Assembly (NCBI RefSeq): GCF_009602435.1
Contig: NZ_VZDQ01000023.1
Location: 62,001-126,000, forward strand
Source: Sediminibacillus terrae
Lineage (GTDB): Bacteria; Bacillota; Bacilli; Bacillales; Amphibacillaceae
Direction: 5' to 3'
DNA: 64,000 bases
Position numbers and translations under genes: made by a program. Of the stretch, positions 37,175 through 46,669 are shown one piece after another (position 1 is the first letter of the stretch; every line of letters starts with the position of its first letter). The notes beneath the pieces were generated by a model. That model made no database searches, was not told the DNA's origin, and saw only the letters and a program-made list of their open reading frames with translations.

Positions 37175-38488
37175 ATGAACAAAAAGAAACTGCAAACACT
37201 ATCGATCGGCTTCCAGCATGTATTGGCGATGTACGCAGGAGCTGTTGTCGTTCCGTTGATTGTGGGAGGGGCATTAGCATTAACTTTCGAACAGCTCACC
37301 TATTTGATTTCGATTGATTTGCTTGCCTGTGGGATTGCCACACTTCTGCAAGTTTGGAGAAATAAATTTTTTGGCATCGGCCTGCCCGTTATGCTTGGTT
37401 GTACTTTTACCGCCGTCGGGCCGATGATCGCAATAGGCAGTCAGCATGGGATTTCTGCTATTTACGGAGCGATTCTTGTTTCCGGGCTGTTCGTCGTGTT
37501 GATTTCGAAGTACTTCAGTAAGTTGGTCCGGTTTTTCCCGCCGGTTGTCACCGGTTCTGTTGTGATGATCATCGGTTTGACACTCATCCCGGTCGCATTC
37601 AATGACATGGCAGGTGGTGAAGGTAGCGCGGATTTCGGCAATCCTGCCAATCTGTTGTTAGCATTCGGTGTTCTTGTATTCATTTTATTGTTGAATAAAT
37701 TTGCGAAAGGATTTCTGCGCACGATTTCGATTCTTATCGGTTTGGTAGCCGGTACGTTTGCAGCCGCTTTGATGGGAATGGTCGATTTTTCAGAGGTTGG
37801 GGATGCTTCCTGGTTTCATTCTATCCACCCATTTTACTTTGGTGCCCCGACTTTCAATATTTCAGCCATCCTGACGATGACCTTGGTGGCGATTGTCAGT
37901 TTGATCGAATCGACTGGTGTTTATTTGGCGCTTGGCGATATAACCCAGCGCGAAGTCAGCGGAGAGGACCTGGAAAAAGGATACAGGGCGGAAGGACTTG
38001 CAATTGTGTTAGGCGGTATCTTCAATGCTTTTCCATATACTGCTTATTCACAGAACGTCGGTCTGGTACAGCTCACAGGTGTCAAAACGAAACAAGCGGT
38101 TTTTGCAGCAGGCTCCATATTGGTAGTGCTGGGTTTTCTGCCGAAAATTGCTGCTATTACGACTTTGATTCCGACCTCTGTCCTCGGGGGCGCGTCGCTC
38201 GCAATGTTCGGTATGGTGATTGCTTATGGAATAAAGATGTTAAGTCAAGTGGACTTTGAAAGTCAAGGCAACTTATTGACGGTTGCATGTTCCGTCGGAA
38301 TGGGGCTTGGAGTAACGGCCGTCCCGGAAATCTTCGCCAACCTTCCCGAAAGCATCCGGATTCTGACGGACAGTGGAATCGTAGCCGGAAGTCTGACTGC
38401 CATTGTGTTGAATGTCTTGTTTAACGTGATTCCTGTGCGTTCCGAGAAATCGATTCAAAGACAGATAAGAGAAGAACAAGCGTCCTGA
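37175..38488 (+). CDS. pbuX: Xanthine permease (NCS2 family)
   Basis: A 437-residue purine/xanthine permease with 12-14 helices. The NCS2 signatures are QHVLAMYAGAVVVPLIVGGAL near residue 14 and, near residues 270-300, the FNAFPYTAYSQNVGLVQLTG motif. ATG 37175 follows GGAGGAG. Forms the classic xpt-pbuX operon; a hairpin overlaps its stop codon. Confidence 0.95.
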   Translation: MNKKKLQTLSIGFQHVLAMYAGAVVVPLIVGGALALTFEQLTYLISIDLLACGIATLLQVWRNKFFGIGLPVMLGCTFTAVGPMIAIGSQHGISAIYGAILVSGLFVVLISKYFSKLVRFFPPVVTGSVVMIIGLTLIPVAFNDMAGGEGSADFGNPANLLLAFGVLVFILLLNKFAKGFLRTISILIGLVAGTFAAALMGMVDFSEVGDASWFHSIHPFYFGAPTFNISAILTMTLVAIVSLIESTGVYLALGDITQREVSGEDLEKGYRAEGLAIVLGGIFNAFPYTAYSQNVGLVQLTGVKTKQAVFAAGSILVVLGFLPKIAAITTLIPTSVLGGASLAMFGMVIAYGIKMLSQVDFESQGNLLTVACSVGMGLGVTAVPEIFANLPESIRILTDSGIVAGSLTAIVLNVLFNVIPVRSEKSIQRQIREEQAS

Positions 38489-38505
38489 CCAGGGCGCTTG
38501 TTCTT
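38472..38505 (+). terminator. Terminator of xpt-pbuX
   Basis: AAGAACAAGCG and CGCTTGTTCTT form an 11-base stem with the pbuX stop codon in its loop; a weak T-tract follows. Confidence 0.65.
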
Positions 38506-38655
38506 ATAAACTTAAACAAATCCGGTTTTTCTTTTTCACATTCCCACTAAGCCGCGACTCGGCAGATGATGTTCCTTGCTACCTTTCCCTTTCGTATAAG
38601 AATGGTGGCAAATAATCTGGCAAGATACTATGCTTCATGGAGGAACGGTTTCAGG

Positions 38656-39207
38656 TCAGCCATTGATTTGCTTGATGAATTCCTTCATTAAACCAGGCAG
38701 GTCTGGCCAGGCATGACCGGAAATAAGATTACCGTCTGTATGAAGATGCTCTTCGATGTAAGTAGACCCTGCTGCTTCTACTTCTGGCTTGCAGGCAACA
38801 TACGCTGTCATTTCGCGATTTTTTATGTGCTCCCGGACAGTTGTCAGGACGAGGCTGGCATGGCAGACCGCTGCAATCGGTTTGTTTGCTTCAAAGAAAT
38901 GGCTGACGATTTTCGGCACATGTTCATTCAAACGAATGTGTTCGGGTGCCCGACCGCCAGGAATGATGAGACCGTCATATTGCTGAGGATCGATGTCTGC
39001 AAAGGCCTCGTTTGCTTCGATTAAATAGCCGGCTTTCTCGGTGTAGGTTTCCCACCCGACGAAATCGTGGACCACTGTATGCAACGGTTTCGGACTCGTC
39101 GCTGCAATGGTTGTTTCAAAGCCTTCCTCCAAACAGCGGAAATATGGATAGTAAATTTCCAACGACTCCACTGCATCACCGGCAAGAATCAAAATTTTCT
39201 TTGGCAT
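38656..39207 (-). CDS. DJ-1/PfpI-family protein
   Basis: A 183-residue DJ-1/PfpI fold protein. The nucleophilic-elbow Cys is in AAVCHASLVL near residue 115 and the Glu-type motif at the N terminus is GDAVESLEIYYPYF. ATG 39207 follows AGGAGGGG. Family members include deglycases, glyoxalases and chaperones; the exact activity is not predictable. Convergent with pbuX and divergent from the SDR. Confidence 0.9.
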   Translation of the reverse strand: MPKKILILAGDAVESLEIYYPYFRCLEEGFETTIAATSPKPLHTVVHDFVGWETYTEKAGYLIEANEAFADIDPQQYDGLIIPGGRAPEHIRLNEHVPKIVSHFFEANKPIAAVCHASLVLTTVREHIKNREMTAYVACKPEVEAAGSTYIEEHLHTDGNLISGHAWPDLPGLMKEFIKQING

Positions 39208-39368
39208 GTAAACCCCTCCTATTCTTATTACTTAACTACTTTATTCCAGTCTCAGCTTGATAATCCTCCCTGTTTAGAAAAAAACAAGATCCTAGACGAG
39301 ATGGCGAACAATGGAACTGTTAAACTATTGAGAGAGAGTAATATCTTTAATAGGAAGGGGAAATGAAA

Positions 39369-40091
39369 ATGGCACAATCATTGCAAGGGAAGGTTGCCTA
39401 CATAACTGGAGGAGGAAAAGGAATCGGTCGTGCTACTGCTCTTGCTTTGGCAAAAGAAGGGGTAAAGGTTGGCTTGATCGCACGGACCTTGCCTGATTTG
39501 AAAGCTGTCGCAGAAGAAATTAACGGAAATGGAGGAGAAGCTGCCTGCGCCTCGGCAGACGTATCGGATTTGGCGCAAGTCGAAGCCGCTGTTGGAGCTC
39601 TGAAGGAAAAAGTAGGATCGGCCGATATATTAATCAACAATGCAGGAATCGGAAAATATGCTGGTTTTCTTGACTTTGAACCGGAAGACTGGAAAAGGGT
39701 CATCGACGTCAATCTGATGGGAGCTTACTTTGTAACAAGAACGGTGCTGCCGCAGCTGATCGAGAAAAAACGGGGTGACATTATCAATATTTCTTCCACT
39801 TCTGGTTTACGGGGCACCCCTGGATCGAGTGCATACAGTGCTTCAAAGTTTGGTCTTCTGGGTATGACAGAGTCACTTGCACAGGAAGTGCGCAGGCACA
39901 ACATCCGTGTGGCCGCCTTGACGCCCAGTACCGTAGCGACAGAATTGGTTTTCAAAGATAATCTGGATGAAGCGGATCAGGAAAAATATATGCAACCGGA
40001 AGATTTGGCAGAATATATGGTTGCGCAGCTGAAGTTGCATCCGAGAATATTCATCAAATCTGCATCGCTGTGGGCGACAAATCCATTTTGA
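39369..40091 (+). CDS. Short-chain dehydrogenase/reductase (3-ketoacyl-ACP reductase-like)
   Basis: A 240-residue classical [19 protein letters not shown] nucleotide-binding loop near residue 13, NNAGIG near residue 86, catalytic Ser in NISSTSGL near residue 138 and YSASK near residue 151. ATG 39369 is preferred over 39363 for spacing after AGGAAGGGG. FabG-like proteins of this size have broad ketone reductase activity; not necessarily the fatty acid synthesis FabG. Monocistronic. Confidence 0.9.
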   Translation: MAQSLQGKVAYITGGGKGIGRATALALAKEGVKVGLIARTLPDLKAVAEEINGNGGEAACASADVSDLAQVEAAVGALKEKVGSADILINNAGIGKYAGFLDFEPEDWKRVIDVNLMGAYFVTRTVLPQLIEKKRGDIINISSTSGLRGTPGSSAYSASKFGLLGMTESLAQEVRRHNIRVAALTPSTVATELVFKDNLDEADQEKYMQPEDLAEYMVAQLKLHPRIFIKSASLWATNPF

Positions 40092-40273
40092 TCAGAATGT
40101 TAGTTTAGAGGAAGAGAGTCAACTAACCATATTGAAAGATAGTATCAGAAATGTGGTTATGGGACCTGAAGGACGTTGCGTATATTTTATGGTGGATAGG
40201 TATTTTGGTCAGCAACAGCTTGATTGTCTTTAATACAGTGTAGTCATTCCCGGAAGAAATCCTCAAAGGAGGG

Positions 40274-40681
40274 ATGAGTTTGGATTATATCATCGCCATA
40301 TTATTTGGGTTGATTGCATATGGACTGCTATTCAGAGCTTCTAAGCGGGAAAAGAGATTGTTGGGCGGTCTGGGGACAATATTAGGGATCGTTTTCCTCA
40401 TCGGCAGTCAAATCGTGAAGTGGCAGTCCGGTTTTTTTGAAGGATATAACCAGGAAAGCAGTGAAGCAGTCGGAAGCTGGGTTATCCCTGGATTTATTGT
40501 TTTAGGCACCTACTTGTTATTGTTGATTAATTATCGCTGGATCGGATTTGCCTGGGGACAGACCTCTGCAGTGAAGTGGACGCTCATCGTGGCAGACATT
40601 GTGTTTAGCCTGTTTTATATTATCGGCGGGTATTGCCTACTGTTTGTATTGGGAGTGCTTTATTTTCCTTTTGCACCATAA
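40274..40681 (+). CDS. Four-helix membrane protein of unknown function
   Basis: A 135-residue protein with four predicted membrane helices (about 5-22, 30-48, 70-88, 100-130). ATG 40274 follows GGAGGG. No family is recognised. It is followed by a bidirectional terminator shared with the convergent collagen-like gene. Between 40092 and 40273 I see no gene. Confidence 0.7.
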   Translation: MSLDYIIAILFGLIAYGLLFRASKREKRLLGGLGTILGIVFLIGSQIVKWQSGFFEGYNQESSEAVGSWVIPGFIVLGTYLLLLINYRWIGFAWGQTSAVKWTLIVADIVFSLFYIIGGYCLLFVLGVLYFPFAP

Positions 40682-40686
40682 AAAAT

Positions 40687-40724
40687 TATATGCAAGCCGC
40701 ACACATGGGTTCGGCTTGCATATA
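40687..40724. terminator. Bidirectional terminator
   Basis: TATATGCAAGCCG and CGGCTTGCATATA form a 13-base perfect stem between convergent genes. Confidence 0.82.
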
Positions 40725-40729
40725 CCTTC

Positions 40730-42856
40730 TTATCGTTGGTCGCTAATTGTAGCATTACTGTTGCTATCAGACAGCTCGGTTAAAGGATCATATGGCGGTC
40801 CGGTTTGAGTACCTGTTAACAGGGCAATATCCACGGCATTTTCAGGGTTTCCCCAAGAGTTTCCGGAGAAAGTAAATACACATCTGTCGACAACAAATCC
40901 CCTTGTATTATAGACAATATTGTTGATGATGTATCCCGTCGTTCCTGGATTTAGATAAGCAGGCTGGCGCATGGTATGAAAAATGTTATCTTTTACGAGA
41001 AGATTGGTCATATTGTTGGCGTTCGTGATAAAACCGCGATTGGTTATCCAACCTGTAGAAGGTCCTGCTTGAGGAGGACCATAAATGGTATTGTTACTGA
41101 TTTGATGATTGGTTCCTCCAATTTGAATGAATGGCACTGCATAAGGGGCATTGCTTGTAAAGGTAAATCCGTCAATCGTTATTCCATTCCCGGTTACGAT
41201 GAAAGGTATAACAGCAGCTTGCAACACGAGCGATGTGTTGGGATAAGCTTGGATGGTGACACCGTTTTTATTAACAGGAATACTTGCAGTAATCGGATAC
41301 GTGCCCCCTAAAACATGGACCGTTCCTGTCGGTGAAACAGCAGCTATCCCTTGTTGTATCGTTCCATAAGGACTGGCATGTGAGCCGTTTCCACCTACCG
41401 CACCAGCTTGAACGTACACTTCAAAAGGACTTGGTGCTATTGTACCAGTAGGTCCTTGCGCTCCCGTAATGCCAGTAGGCCCTTGAGGCCCAGTAGGTCC
41501 AGTAGCGCCGGTCGGCCCTGTCGATCCAGTGGCCCCAGTAGCACCTCCAGGCGCGCCCGTAGGCCCAGCAGCCCCGGTAGGTCCAGCAGCGCCAGTGGGT
41601 CCAGCAGCCCCCGTTGGCCCGGCAGCCCCCGTTGGCCCGGCAACCCCGGTAGGTCCAGTAGCGCCCGTAGGTCCGGTAACACCCGTAGACCCAGCAGCGC
41701 CGGTAGGTCCGATAGCCCCCGTAGGTCCAGCAGCGCCCGTGGGACCAGTAATCCCCGTAGGCCCAGCAGCGCCGGTAGATCCGGTCACCCCCGTAGGCCC
41801 GGTAGCCCCCGTCGGTCCAGCAGCACCATTGGGTCCAGTAGCCCCCGTCGGTCCAGCAGCACCATTGGGTCCAGTAGCCCCGGTGGGTCCAGCAACTCCA
41901 GTAGGTCCGGCAGCGCCCGTGGGACCAGTAATCCCCGTAGGCCCAACAGCGCCGGTAGATCCGGTCACCCCCGTAGGCCCGGTAGCCCCCGTCGGTCCGG
42001 CAGCACCATTGGGTCCAGTAGCCCCGATGGGTCCAGCAACTCCGGTAGGTCCGGTCACCCCCTTGGGCCCGGTAGCCCCCGTCGGTCCAGCAGTACCATT
42101 GGGTCCAGTAGCCCCGATGGGCCCAGCAACTCCGGTAGGTCCGGTCACCCCCGTAGGCCCGGTAGCCCCCATCGGTCCGGCAGCGCCCGTGGGACCAGTA
42201 ATCCCCGTAGGCCCAACAGCGCCGGTAGATCCGGTCACCCCCGTTGGCCCGGTAGCCCCCGTCGGTCCAGCAGCGCCCGTGGGACCAGTAATCCCCGTAG
42301 GCCCAGTAGCTCCGGTGGGTCCAGCAACTCCGGTCGGCCCGGCAGCACCAGTGGGTCCTGTAATGCCCTGCGATCCGGTGGCGTCAGCTGCGAGCAATGC
42401 CACATCATCAATGTAAACGTAAGGGGTTATAAGCGAACTGGCCGGTTTACTGATAATGACTTGTACTTGCGAAGTAGTTGGCGGAGATTTATCAGTGGTT
42501 TGATAAATCTCTATCCAAGTATCATCAGTAGCAGAAGGGATGCTGTCATAAGTGATGTCCACTTTCAACCCTTCCATCAACACGTTTTCCTGGTCATCCA
42601 AAAATAACACTTGGAATCGGATAACCGGGCTTGCTTGTAAGTCACCTTTTGATAGGGAAGCTATTAGTTCATAGCTTTGATTGGGTTCTACTGACAGTGT
42701 TTGAGAAAGTGTGGAAAAAGTTGAACTATATGCCATCCTGGCTGCATAGTATCCAGAATGTTTATGGGTAGAAGTGATGCTTACATTTTGAGCCTGCCAA
42801 TATGATAAATCACCTGATTCAAAGCTTCCATTTACTATTAAGTTATCGATAGAAAT
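40730..42856 (-). CDS. Collagen-like (Gly-X-Thr) protein with C-terminal beta-helix domain
   Basis: A 708-residue protein. The N-terminal domain (1-160, [16 protein letters not shown] onward; I believe this is the NTTRR-F1 type) is shared with the second collagen-like protein at 61984. A collagen-like tract of Gly-Pro-Thr-Gly-type triplets spans about residues 160-470. A right-handed beta-helix domain ([21 protein letters not shown] onward) forms the C terminus instead of a BclA-type domain. Start: GTG 42865 lies on the ribosome site, so translation most likely begins at ATT 42856, eight bases after AGGAGG and aligned with the TTG start of the paralogue. The sigma-K-like promoter upstream suggests an exosporium or outer-coat role. 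Confidence 0.88.
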   Translation of the reverse strand: MSIDNLIVNGSFESGDLSYWQAQNVSITSTHKHSGYYAARMAYSSTFSTLSQTLSVEPNQSYELIASLSKGDLQASPVIRFQVLFLDDQENVLMEGLKVDITYDSIPSATDDTWIEIYQTTDKSPPTTSQVQVIISKPASSLITPYVYIDDVALLAADATGSQGITGPTGAAGPTGVAGPTGATGPTGITGPTGAAGPTGATGPTGVTGSTGAVGPTGITGPTGAAGPMGATGPTGVTGPTGVAGPIGATGPNGTAGPTGATGPKGVTGPTGVAGPIGATGPNGAAGPTGATGPTGVTGSTGAVGPTGITGPTGAAGPTGVAGPTGATGPNGAAGPTGATGPNGAAGPTGATGPTGVTGSTGAAGPTGITGPTGAAGPTGAIGPTGAAGSTGVTGPTGATGPTGVAGPTGAAGPTGAAGPTGAAGPTGAAGPTGAPGGATGATGSTGPTGATGPTGPQGPTGITGAQGPTGTIAPSPFEVYVQAGAVGGNGSHASPYGTIQQGIAAVSPTGTVHVLGGTYPITASIPVNKNGVTIQAYPNTSLVLQAAVIPFIVTGNGITIDGFTFTSNAPYAVPFIQIGGTNHQISNNTIYGPPQAGPSTGWITNRGFITNANNMTNLLVKDNIFHTMRQPAYLNPGTTGYIINNIVYNTRGFVVDRCVFTFSGNSWGNPENAVDIALLTGTQTGPPYDPLTELSDSNSNATISDQR
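41456..42385 (-). repeat. Tandem collagen-like codon repeats with 90-bp superrepeats
   Basis: Nine-base Gly-X-Thr units. Longer blocks beginning GGGACCAGTA recur at 41741, 41921, 42191 and 42281, offsets that are all multiples of 90 bases (30 residues). This indicates expansion by in-frame duplication. Confidence 0.85.
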
Positions 42857-42886
42857 AATAACCACCTCCTTTCTTTTGCTTAATTC

Positions 42887-42915
42887 AATCGTATGCCAAA
42901 AAAGGACAGCCTGTT
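42887..42915 (-). promoter_or_regulatory. Sigma-K-like promoter of the collagen-like gene
   Basis: On the minus strand AACA, a 16-base spacer, then CATACGATT. This matches the sigma-K pattern (AC -35; CATANNNTA -10) with one mismatch, about 31 bases upstream of the start. Confidence 0.55.
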
Positions 42916-43003
42916 GAGGACGGATGCCTTATAAAAATAACCAAGATGAATTTGATGGAAAAATGGAGAAAAAGTAGCGGAAAAAAAGCGTTTTGGGCAA
43001 AAC

Positions 43004-43050
43004 AAAACCGAGCGAATTCGAAACGCTAATCGTGAATTCGTTCGGTTTTT
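43004..43050. terminator. Hairpin of the CCGAACGAATTC family downstream of the LLM gene
   Basis: AAAACCGAGCGAATTC and GAATTCGTTCGGTTTTT form a long stem with one mismatch around 14 bases. It lies 220 bases downstream of the LLM stop and is the only notable structure in the 42916-43273 gap. Confidence 0.7.
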
Positions 43051-43273
43051 AAATCTTTATTAAAATCCTTTAATATAGTAAAATCTTCAAATCAACTCCC
43101 TTTTAAGAGAAGTTCTTCCTATTGCTACGGTAATTACAGGCGCTTTCCTTTAACCAGTTAGTTGAACCCTCCAGTGGATATCGAAACAACTTGTCGGATT
43201 GGAAGGAATATTTGCCATTTATCAATAGGACAAAAAGTTTTTTTAGTTATCGGTTCGGTTTTTACATAGGGAA

Positions 43274-44677
43274 TTAGGTTATGTCCTGGCCCTTCTTAAC
43301 CAGAGAAAGATTCCTGTACTTGCTGCCAGGATGGTCTATAGGAAGGATTGGTCCTTCGGTGAAAAGCTTTTCTCTGAGTGTTCCATCCCTGTACGACTTT
43401 TTATAAATCCCGCGTTTTTGCAGGACAGGTACCACTAATTCCACAAAAGCTTCCAAATCTCCAGGTGTTACGAGGTGATTCAAGTTAAAACCATCCACAC
43501 CGGATTCTTCAAATTGGAATTGGATGGCGTCTGCTACTTCTTCCGGATTTCCGACAATGATAGTAGAACGGTCCAATGTTTCAAAGCGGTCAAGTACTTC
43601 CCCTACAGTAAGCTTTTTCGGAGCATCTTTTGTCAGGGTTGCTGCTTTGTAATGCCCACCCTCTGTCTTTTTGGTGTATTCAAACGGCAATGAGCGGTCG
43701 ATTTCCTCGTATTCTGAGATGTCATAACCGCTGGCACCATATTGTGCTTTGGCAGCATCCGGACTCCAATGACTGGCATATTCTTCGTATTTCCGTTCCG
43801 CTTCCTCGGTTGTTTCTCCGACGATGACATTAAGAAAGGATAAAAATTTTATTTTTGAAGTATCCCTTCCGTGTTTTTCTGCCTGTTCTTTAATGTCTTC
43901 GATGTAGTATCGGATCCTTTCCGGGGTCGGACCGCCGACAAAAATACACTCGGCATGCTTTGCGGCGAAGGCACGTCCGCGTACCGATGTGCCTGCCTGG
44001 TAAAGGACAGGAGTTCTTTGCGGAGATGGTTCACTAAGGTGCGGGCCTTCAACATTGAAGTAATTACCTTGATGTTTGATTTCGTGGACTTTTTCCGGGT
44101 TGATCAAAGTACCTTCTTGCCTGTCTTCAATGAAAGCATCATTTTCCCAGCTTCCTTCCCAAAGTTGATAGGATACATCCAGGTATTCATCGGCGATATC
44201 ATATCGTTCATCGTGTTTAATCATTTCTTCGAGACCAAAGTTTCTTGCTGCGTTTGGCAGATAGGAAGTCACAATATTCCAGGCAACTCTGCCATTGGTC
44301 AAATGGTCCAGAGTGGAAAACCGTCTGGCATTTCCAAAGGGTGGTTCATAGGTGGTGCTGACAGTAATGGCGAATGCCAGGTGCTCGGTCGCTTGGGCCA
44401 TTGCCGAAACAAGCAGGGCTGGATCATTCACCGGTACTTGTAAACCATCTCGTATCGATGGCGCTTTACTATTACGGTAAACATCGTAGATACCGAGTAC
44501 ATCAGCAAAAAACACCGCATCGAATTTACCTTTCTCCAACAAGCGGGCAAGGTCTACCCAATATTGCAGATCCTTATAGCCGCGATGCCGCTTGCTGTGC
44601 GGATGCTTCCAGAGACCATGCGAATTATGCATGGCACTGTTCATTTCGAAGGCATGTAAAATGATTTGTTTGGTCAA
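43274..44677 (-). CDS. LLM-class flavin-dependent monooxygenase (NtaA/SnaA/DszA group)
   Basis: A 467-residue bacterial-luciferase-like monooxygenase of the NtaA/SnaA/DszA/DmoA group, with the N-terminal HAFEMNSAMHNSHGLWKHP and the FADVLGIYDVYR segment near residue 55. TTG 44677 is eight bases after AGGAGG. These FMNH2-using enzymes oxidise sulfones, sulfides or amino-polycarboxylates. As the last gene of a SAM-riboswitch operon it probably frees sulfur from an organosulfur substrate imported by the symporter. An NtaA-type aminopolycarboxylate role is the alternative. No flavin reductase gene is adjacent. Confidence 0.88.
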   Translation of the reverse strand: MTKQIILHAFEMNSAMHNSHGLWKHPHSKRHRGYKDLQYWVDLARLLEKGKFDAVFFADVLGIYDVYRNSKAPSIRDGLQVPVNDPALLVSAMAQATEHLAFAITVSTTYEPPFGNARRFSTLDHLTNGRVAWNIVTSYLPNAARNFGLEEMIKHDERYDIADEYLDVSYQLWEGSWENDAFIEDRQEGTLINPEKVHEIKHQGNYFNVEGPHLSEPSPQRTPVLYQAGTSVRGRAFAAKHAECIFVGGPTPERIRYYIEDIKEQAEKHGRDTSKIKFLSFLNVIVGETTEEAERKYEEYASHWSPDAAKAQYGASGYDISEYEEIDRSLPFEYTKKTEGGHYKAATLTKDAPKKLTVGEVLDRFETLDRSTIIVGNPEEVADAIQFQFEESGVDGFNLNHLVTPGDLEAFVELVVPVLQKRGIYKKSYRDGTLREKLFTEGPILPIDHPGSKYRNLSLVKKGQDIT

Positions 44678-44716
44678 TGGGAATTCCTCCTGTAACGAAT
44701 TATTCTGCAGTTCTAT

Positions 44717-46216
44717 TTAAGCACTATGTTTGCCGGCGATGCCCACCTTAGGTCCGAATGCTGCCGCCAGATAGCTCGTCGCCAGCATGCTTACAAATCC
44801 GAGTGCTGAACTCACGAACAAGGCGATGTATAAATTCGGCAGCAGGTGGAACTGCGTAAAGGACAAATAAGAAAGGGAACCGGTCAAAACGGAGACTATT
44901 GCGCCTGTTCGATTTCCTTTATTCCAAAAGTAGCCTAGCAGTACTGGTCCGAATACGCCGCTGATGATGGCCGAGAAACTAAATTGAATGAGCATGGCCA
45001 AGGACTCTGGCCGATTTATTGACAAGTAAAGCGAAGCCGCTCCGACAATTATCAACGAGGACTTGGCAATGACAACTGCACGCTGGTCATAGTTGGCAGG
45101 AGAAAGGCTGGATTGTTTTTTTTGCACAAGCGGCAGGTAAATGTCATTGCCGATACTGGAGGTTATCGATAGATAAAGGCTGTCTGTGCTCGAAAGTACG
45201 GCTGAAATAACGCCGACGATCATAAACGCAACGAGGACTGGTGGAAAAGCCTCGATTAAATAAGCGGGCAATGCTTGATCTGCTTCTGTCAGGCCGGGAA
45301 CGAGAATCTTTGCTGCAAAACCGCCGAACACGGGCAGGTAAGAGATGAAAAACAAATGAACGCCGCTTGAAATCACAAAAGGCCGCAATTCCTCTTCTGT
45401 TTCGATTGCTAAAATTTTATTTAGCAGCTGCGGCATCAATACAAAACTGATCATCAGAAATTGGATGGCCAAAACGGTAGTGACACTGTCGTACGGCCCG
45501 TCCGGTGAAAAAGTAGATACAAGCGAAGGGTCGATGGCCGCCAATTGATCAAACATCCGGTTGAACACCTGAAAGCCTCCGCCGATTGTCCAGAACAATG
45601 AAACAATGATCAAGACAGAGGTGACAGACATCAATACCCCTTGAAAAGCATCGGTGATAATTTGCGCAAAGGCACCGCCCATCCCTATATAAACGATCGT
45701 GATTGCCACACCGGAAACCACTCCCCATTCATAAGGGATGCCGATAATGGTTTCAAAAATCGTTGCCAGGCCAACATTCTGACCGACAATGTAATAGATA
45801 TTGAACAACAGCAAGATGGACACCAGGATTTGCAATGTTTTGCTGTTATACCTTTTTCCGAGCCATTCCGGCAGCGTGGAAACCCCGCCTTTTTGTTTTT
45901 GGTATTTCCAAAAAGTCTTAGCGAAAAGAAGCAAACCGAGCCATGCGGTTCCGAAGCTTCCCAAGGTGTACCACAATACCGAGATGCCATATTGATAGGC
46001 AAGACCAGGCAGGCCTAAGTACAAATTGGCACTGGCAAAGGTGGCGGCAAAGCTAGCCCCCACAAGCCATGGGCTTACTTTTCCACGGGCTGTGGCAAAG
46101 CCCGTCATCGTCTTGCTGTGTCGAGATCCCCGTTTGCCGATATAAGAAACGACAAAAAAGTATCCGACTAAAAGTGCCACAATCAAACCAATTGTCCATG
46201 TTGGCAATGTGCTCAT
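44717..46216 (-). CDS. Sodium:solute symporter (SSS/SLC5 family)
   Basis: A 499-residue permease with about 13 helices. The SSS signatures include the FATARGKVSPWLVGASFAATFASANLYLG stretch near residues 40-70. ATG 46216 overlaps the stop of a 32-residue membrane peptide (ATGA). It is in a SAM-riboswitch operon, which suggests import of a sulfur compound or methionine precursor rather than the usual proline or pantothenate. The LLM monooxygenase gene follows 39 bases later. Confidence 0.9.
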   Translation of the reverse strand: MSTLPTWTIGLIVALLVGYFFVVSYIGKRGSRHSKTMTGFATARGKVSPWLVGASFAATFASANLYLGLPGLAYQYGISVLWYTLGSFGTAWLGLLLFAKTFWKYQKQKGGVSTLPEWLGKRYNSKTLQILVSILLLFNIYYIVGQNVGLATIFETIIGIPYEWGVVSGVAITIVYIGMGGAFAQIITDAFQGVLMSVTSVLIIVSLFWTIGGGFQVFNRMFDQLAAIDPSLVSTFSPDGPYDSVTTVLAIQFLMISFVLMPQLLNKILAIETEEELRPFVISSGVHLFFISYLPVFGGFAAKILVPGLTEADQALPAYLIEAFPPVLVAFMIVGVISAVLSSTDSLYLSITSSIGNDIYLPLVQKKQSSLSPANYDQRAVVIAKSSLIIVGAASLYLSINRPESLAMLIQFSFSAIISGVFGPVLLGYFWNKGNRTGAIVSVLTGSLSYLSFTQFHLLPNLYIALFVSSALGFVSMLATSYLAAAFGPKVGIAGKHSA

Positions 46217-46311
46217 TTAGCTGCCTCCTTGTTTTTAGGATAAATAATCGAGCAGACAAGACTGCCAATCACGGCAAACCCTATTGCAGACAATCCATAC
46301 ATTAGAAACAT
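46213..46311 (-). CDS. Symporter small accessory protein (32 residues)
   Basis: A 32-residue peptide starting MFLMYGLSAIGFAVIGSLVC with one membrane helix and a short basic tail (PKNKEAAK). ATG 46311 has AAGGAGGA six bases upstream and its stop overlaps the SSS start. NCBI-type annotation knows short peptides of this kind encoded just upstream of SSS symporters. It is too short for usual gene finders. It is likely a regulatory or assembly partner of the symporter. Confidence 0.8.
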   Translation of the reverse strand: MFLMYGLSAIGFAVIGSLVCSIIYPKNKEAAK

Positions 46312-46341
46312 GCTGCTTCCTCCTTTTTGTTTTCATCCATC

Positions 46342-46372
46342 AAAAAAACCCCTTTCTAAGAGAAAGAGGTTT
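46342..46372 (-). terminator. S-box expression-platform terminator
   Basis: AAACCTCTTTCT and AGAAAGGGGTTT on the minus strand make a stem followed by a T-run. It lies between the SAM aptamer and the small peptide gene, so SAM binding would terminate transcription. Confidence 0.85.
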
Positions 46373-46397
46373 ATCATCTAAACATGCATCAGCCCTT

Positions 46398-46551
46398 TCT
46401 CTTATCTCGCAGTATCGCTACTGCAGGAATTAGCACCGTGCTTTAAGCGGTGAGAACCGCGGCGCAGTTATACGCCCCATTTCACAATGGTATTACAGTC
46501 GGTTGCCGGGCTTCATCGGGCCATTTCCCTCCACCTGCTCTTGATAAGAGA
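46398..46551 (-). ncRNA. SAM-I riboswitch (S-box) upstream of the symporter/monooxygenase operon
   Basis: Minus-strand P1 arms TCTCTTATC and GATAAGAGA. Conserved internal pieces include GGTGGAGGGAAATGGCCC, GATGAAGCCCGGCAACC, and the later GGTGCTAATTCCTGCAG. All are hallmarks of the S-box. It shuts off the operon when SAM is plentiful, placing the symporter and monooxygenase in sulfur/methionine supply. Confidence 0.95.
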
Positions 46552-46586
46552 CAACTTCATTTATTTTGTTTTCACTTTAATTAGGA

Positions 46587-46618
46587 ATTATAGTAACAAT
46601 GGATTTGCAAACTGTCAA
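46587..46618 (-). promoter_or_regulatory. Promoter of the S-box operon
   Basis: On the minus strand TTGACA with TACTAT at 17 bases or TATAAT at 20 bases; the perfect -35 and position 36 bases before the aptamer support a sigma-A promoter. Confidence 0.5.
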
Positions 46619-46669
46619 CAGATATTTCAGAATATTTTTTCTTCATACTCTGGACTTGTTCCACTCCCT

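Noticed and set aside
41456-42385. CRISPR-like direct repeats
   Set aside because: Repeat unit is 9 bases in a coding frame, without unique spacers of constant length.
41408-42607. Long plus-strand open frames (399 and 295 residues) across the collagen-like gene
   Set aside because: They are antisense reflections of the Gly-X-Thr codon repeats, giving low-complexity Arg/Ser or Pro/Val proteins without ribosome sites. The minus-strand protein has folded domains on both sides.
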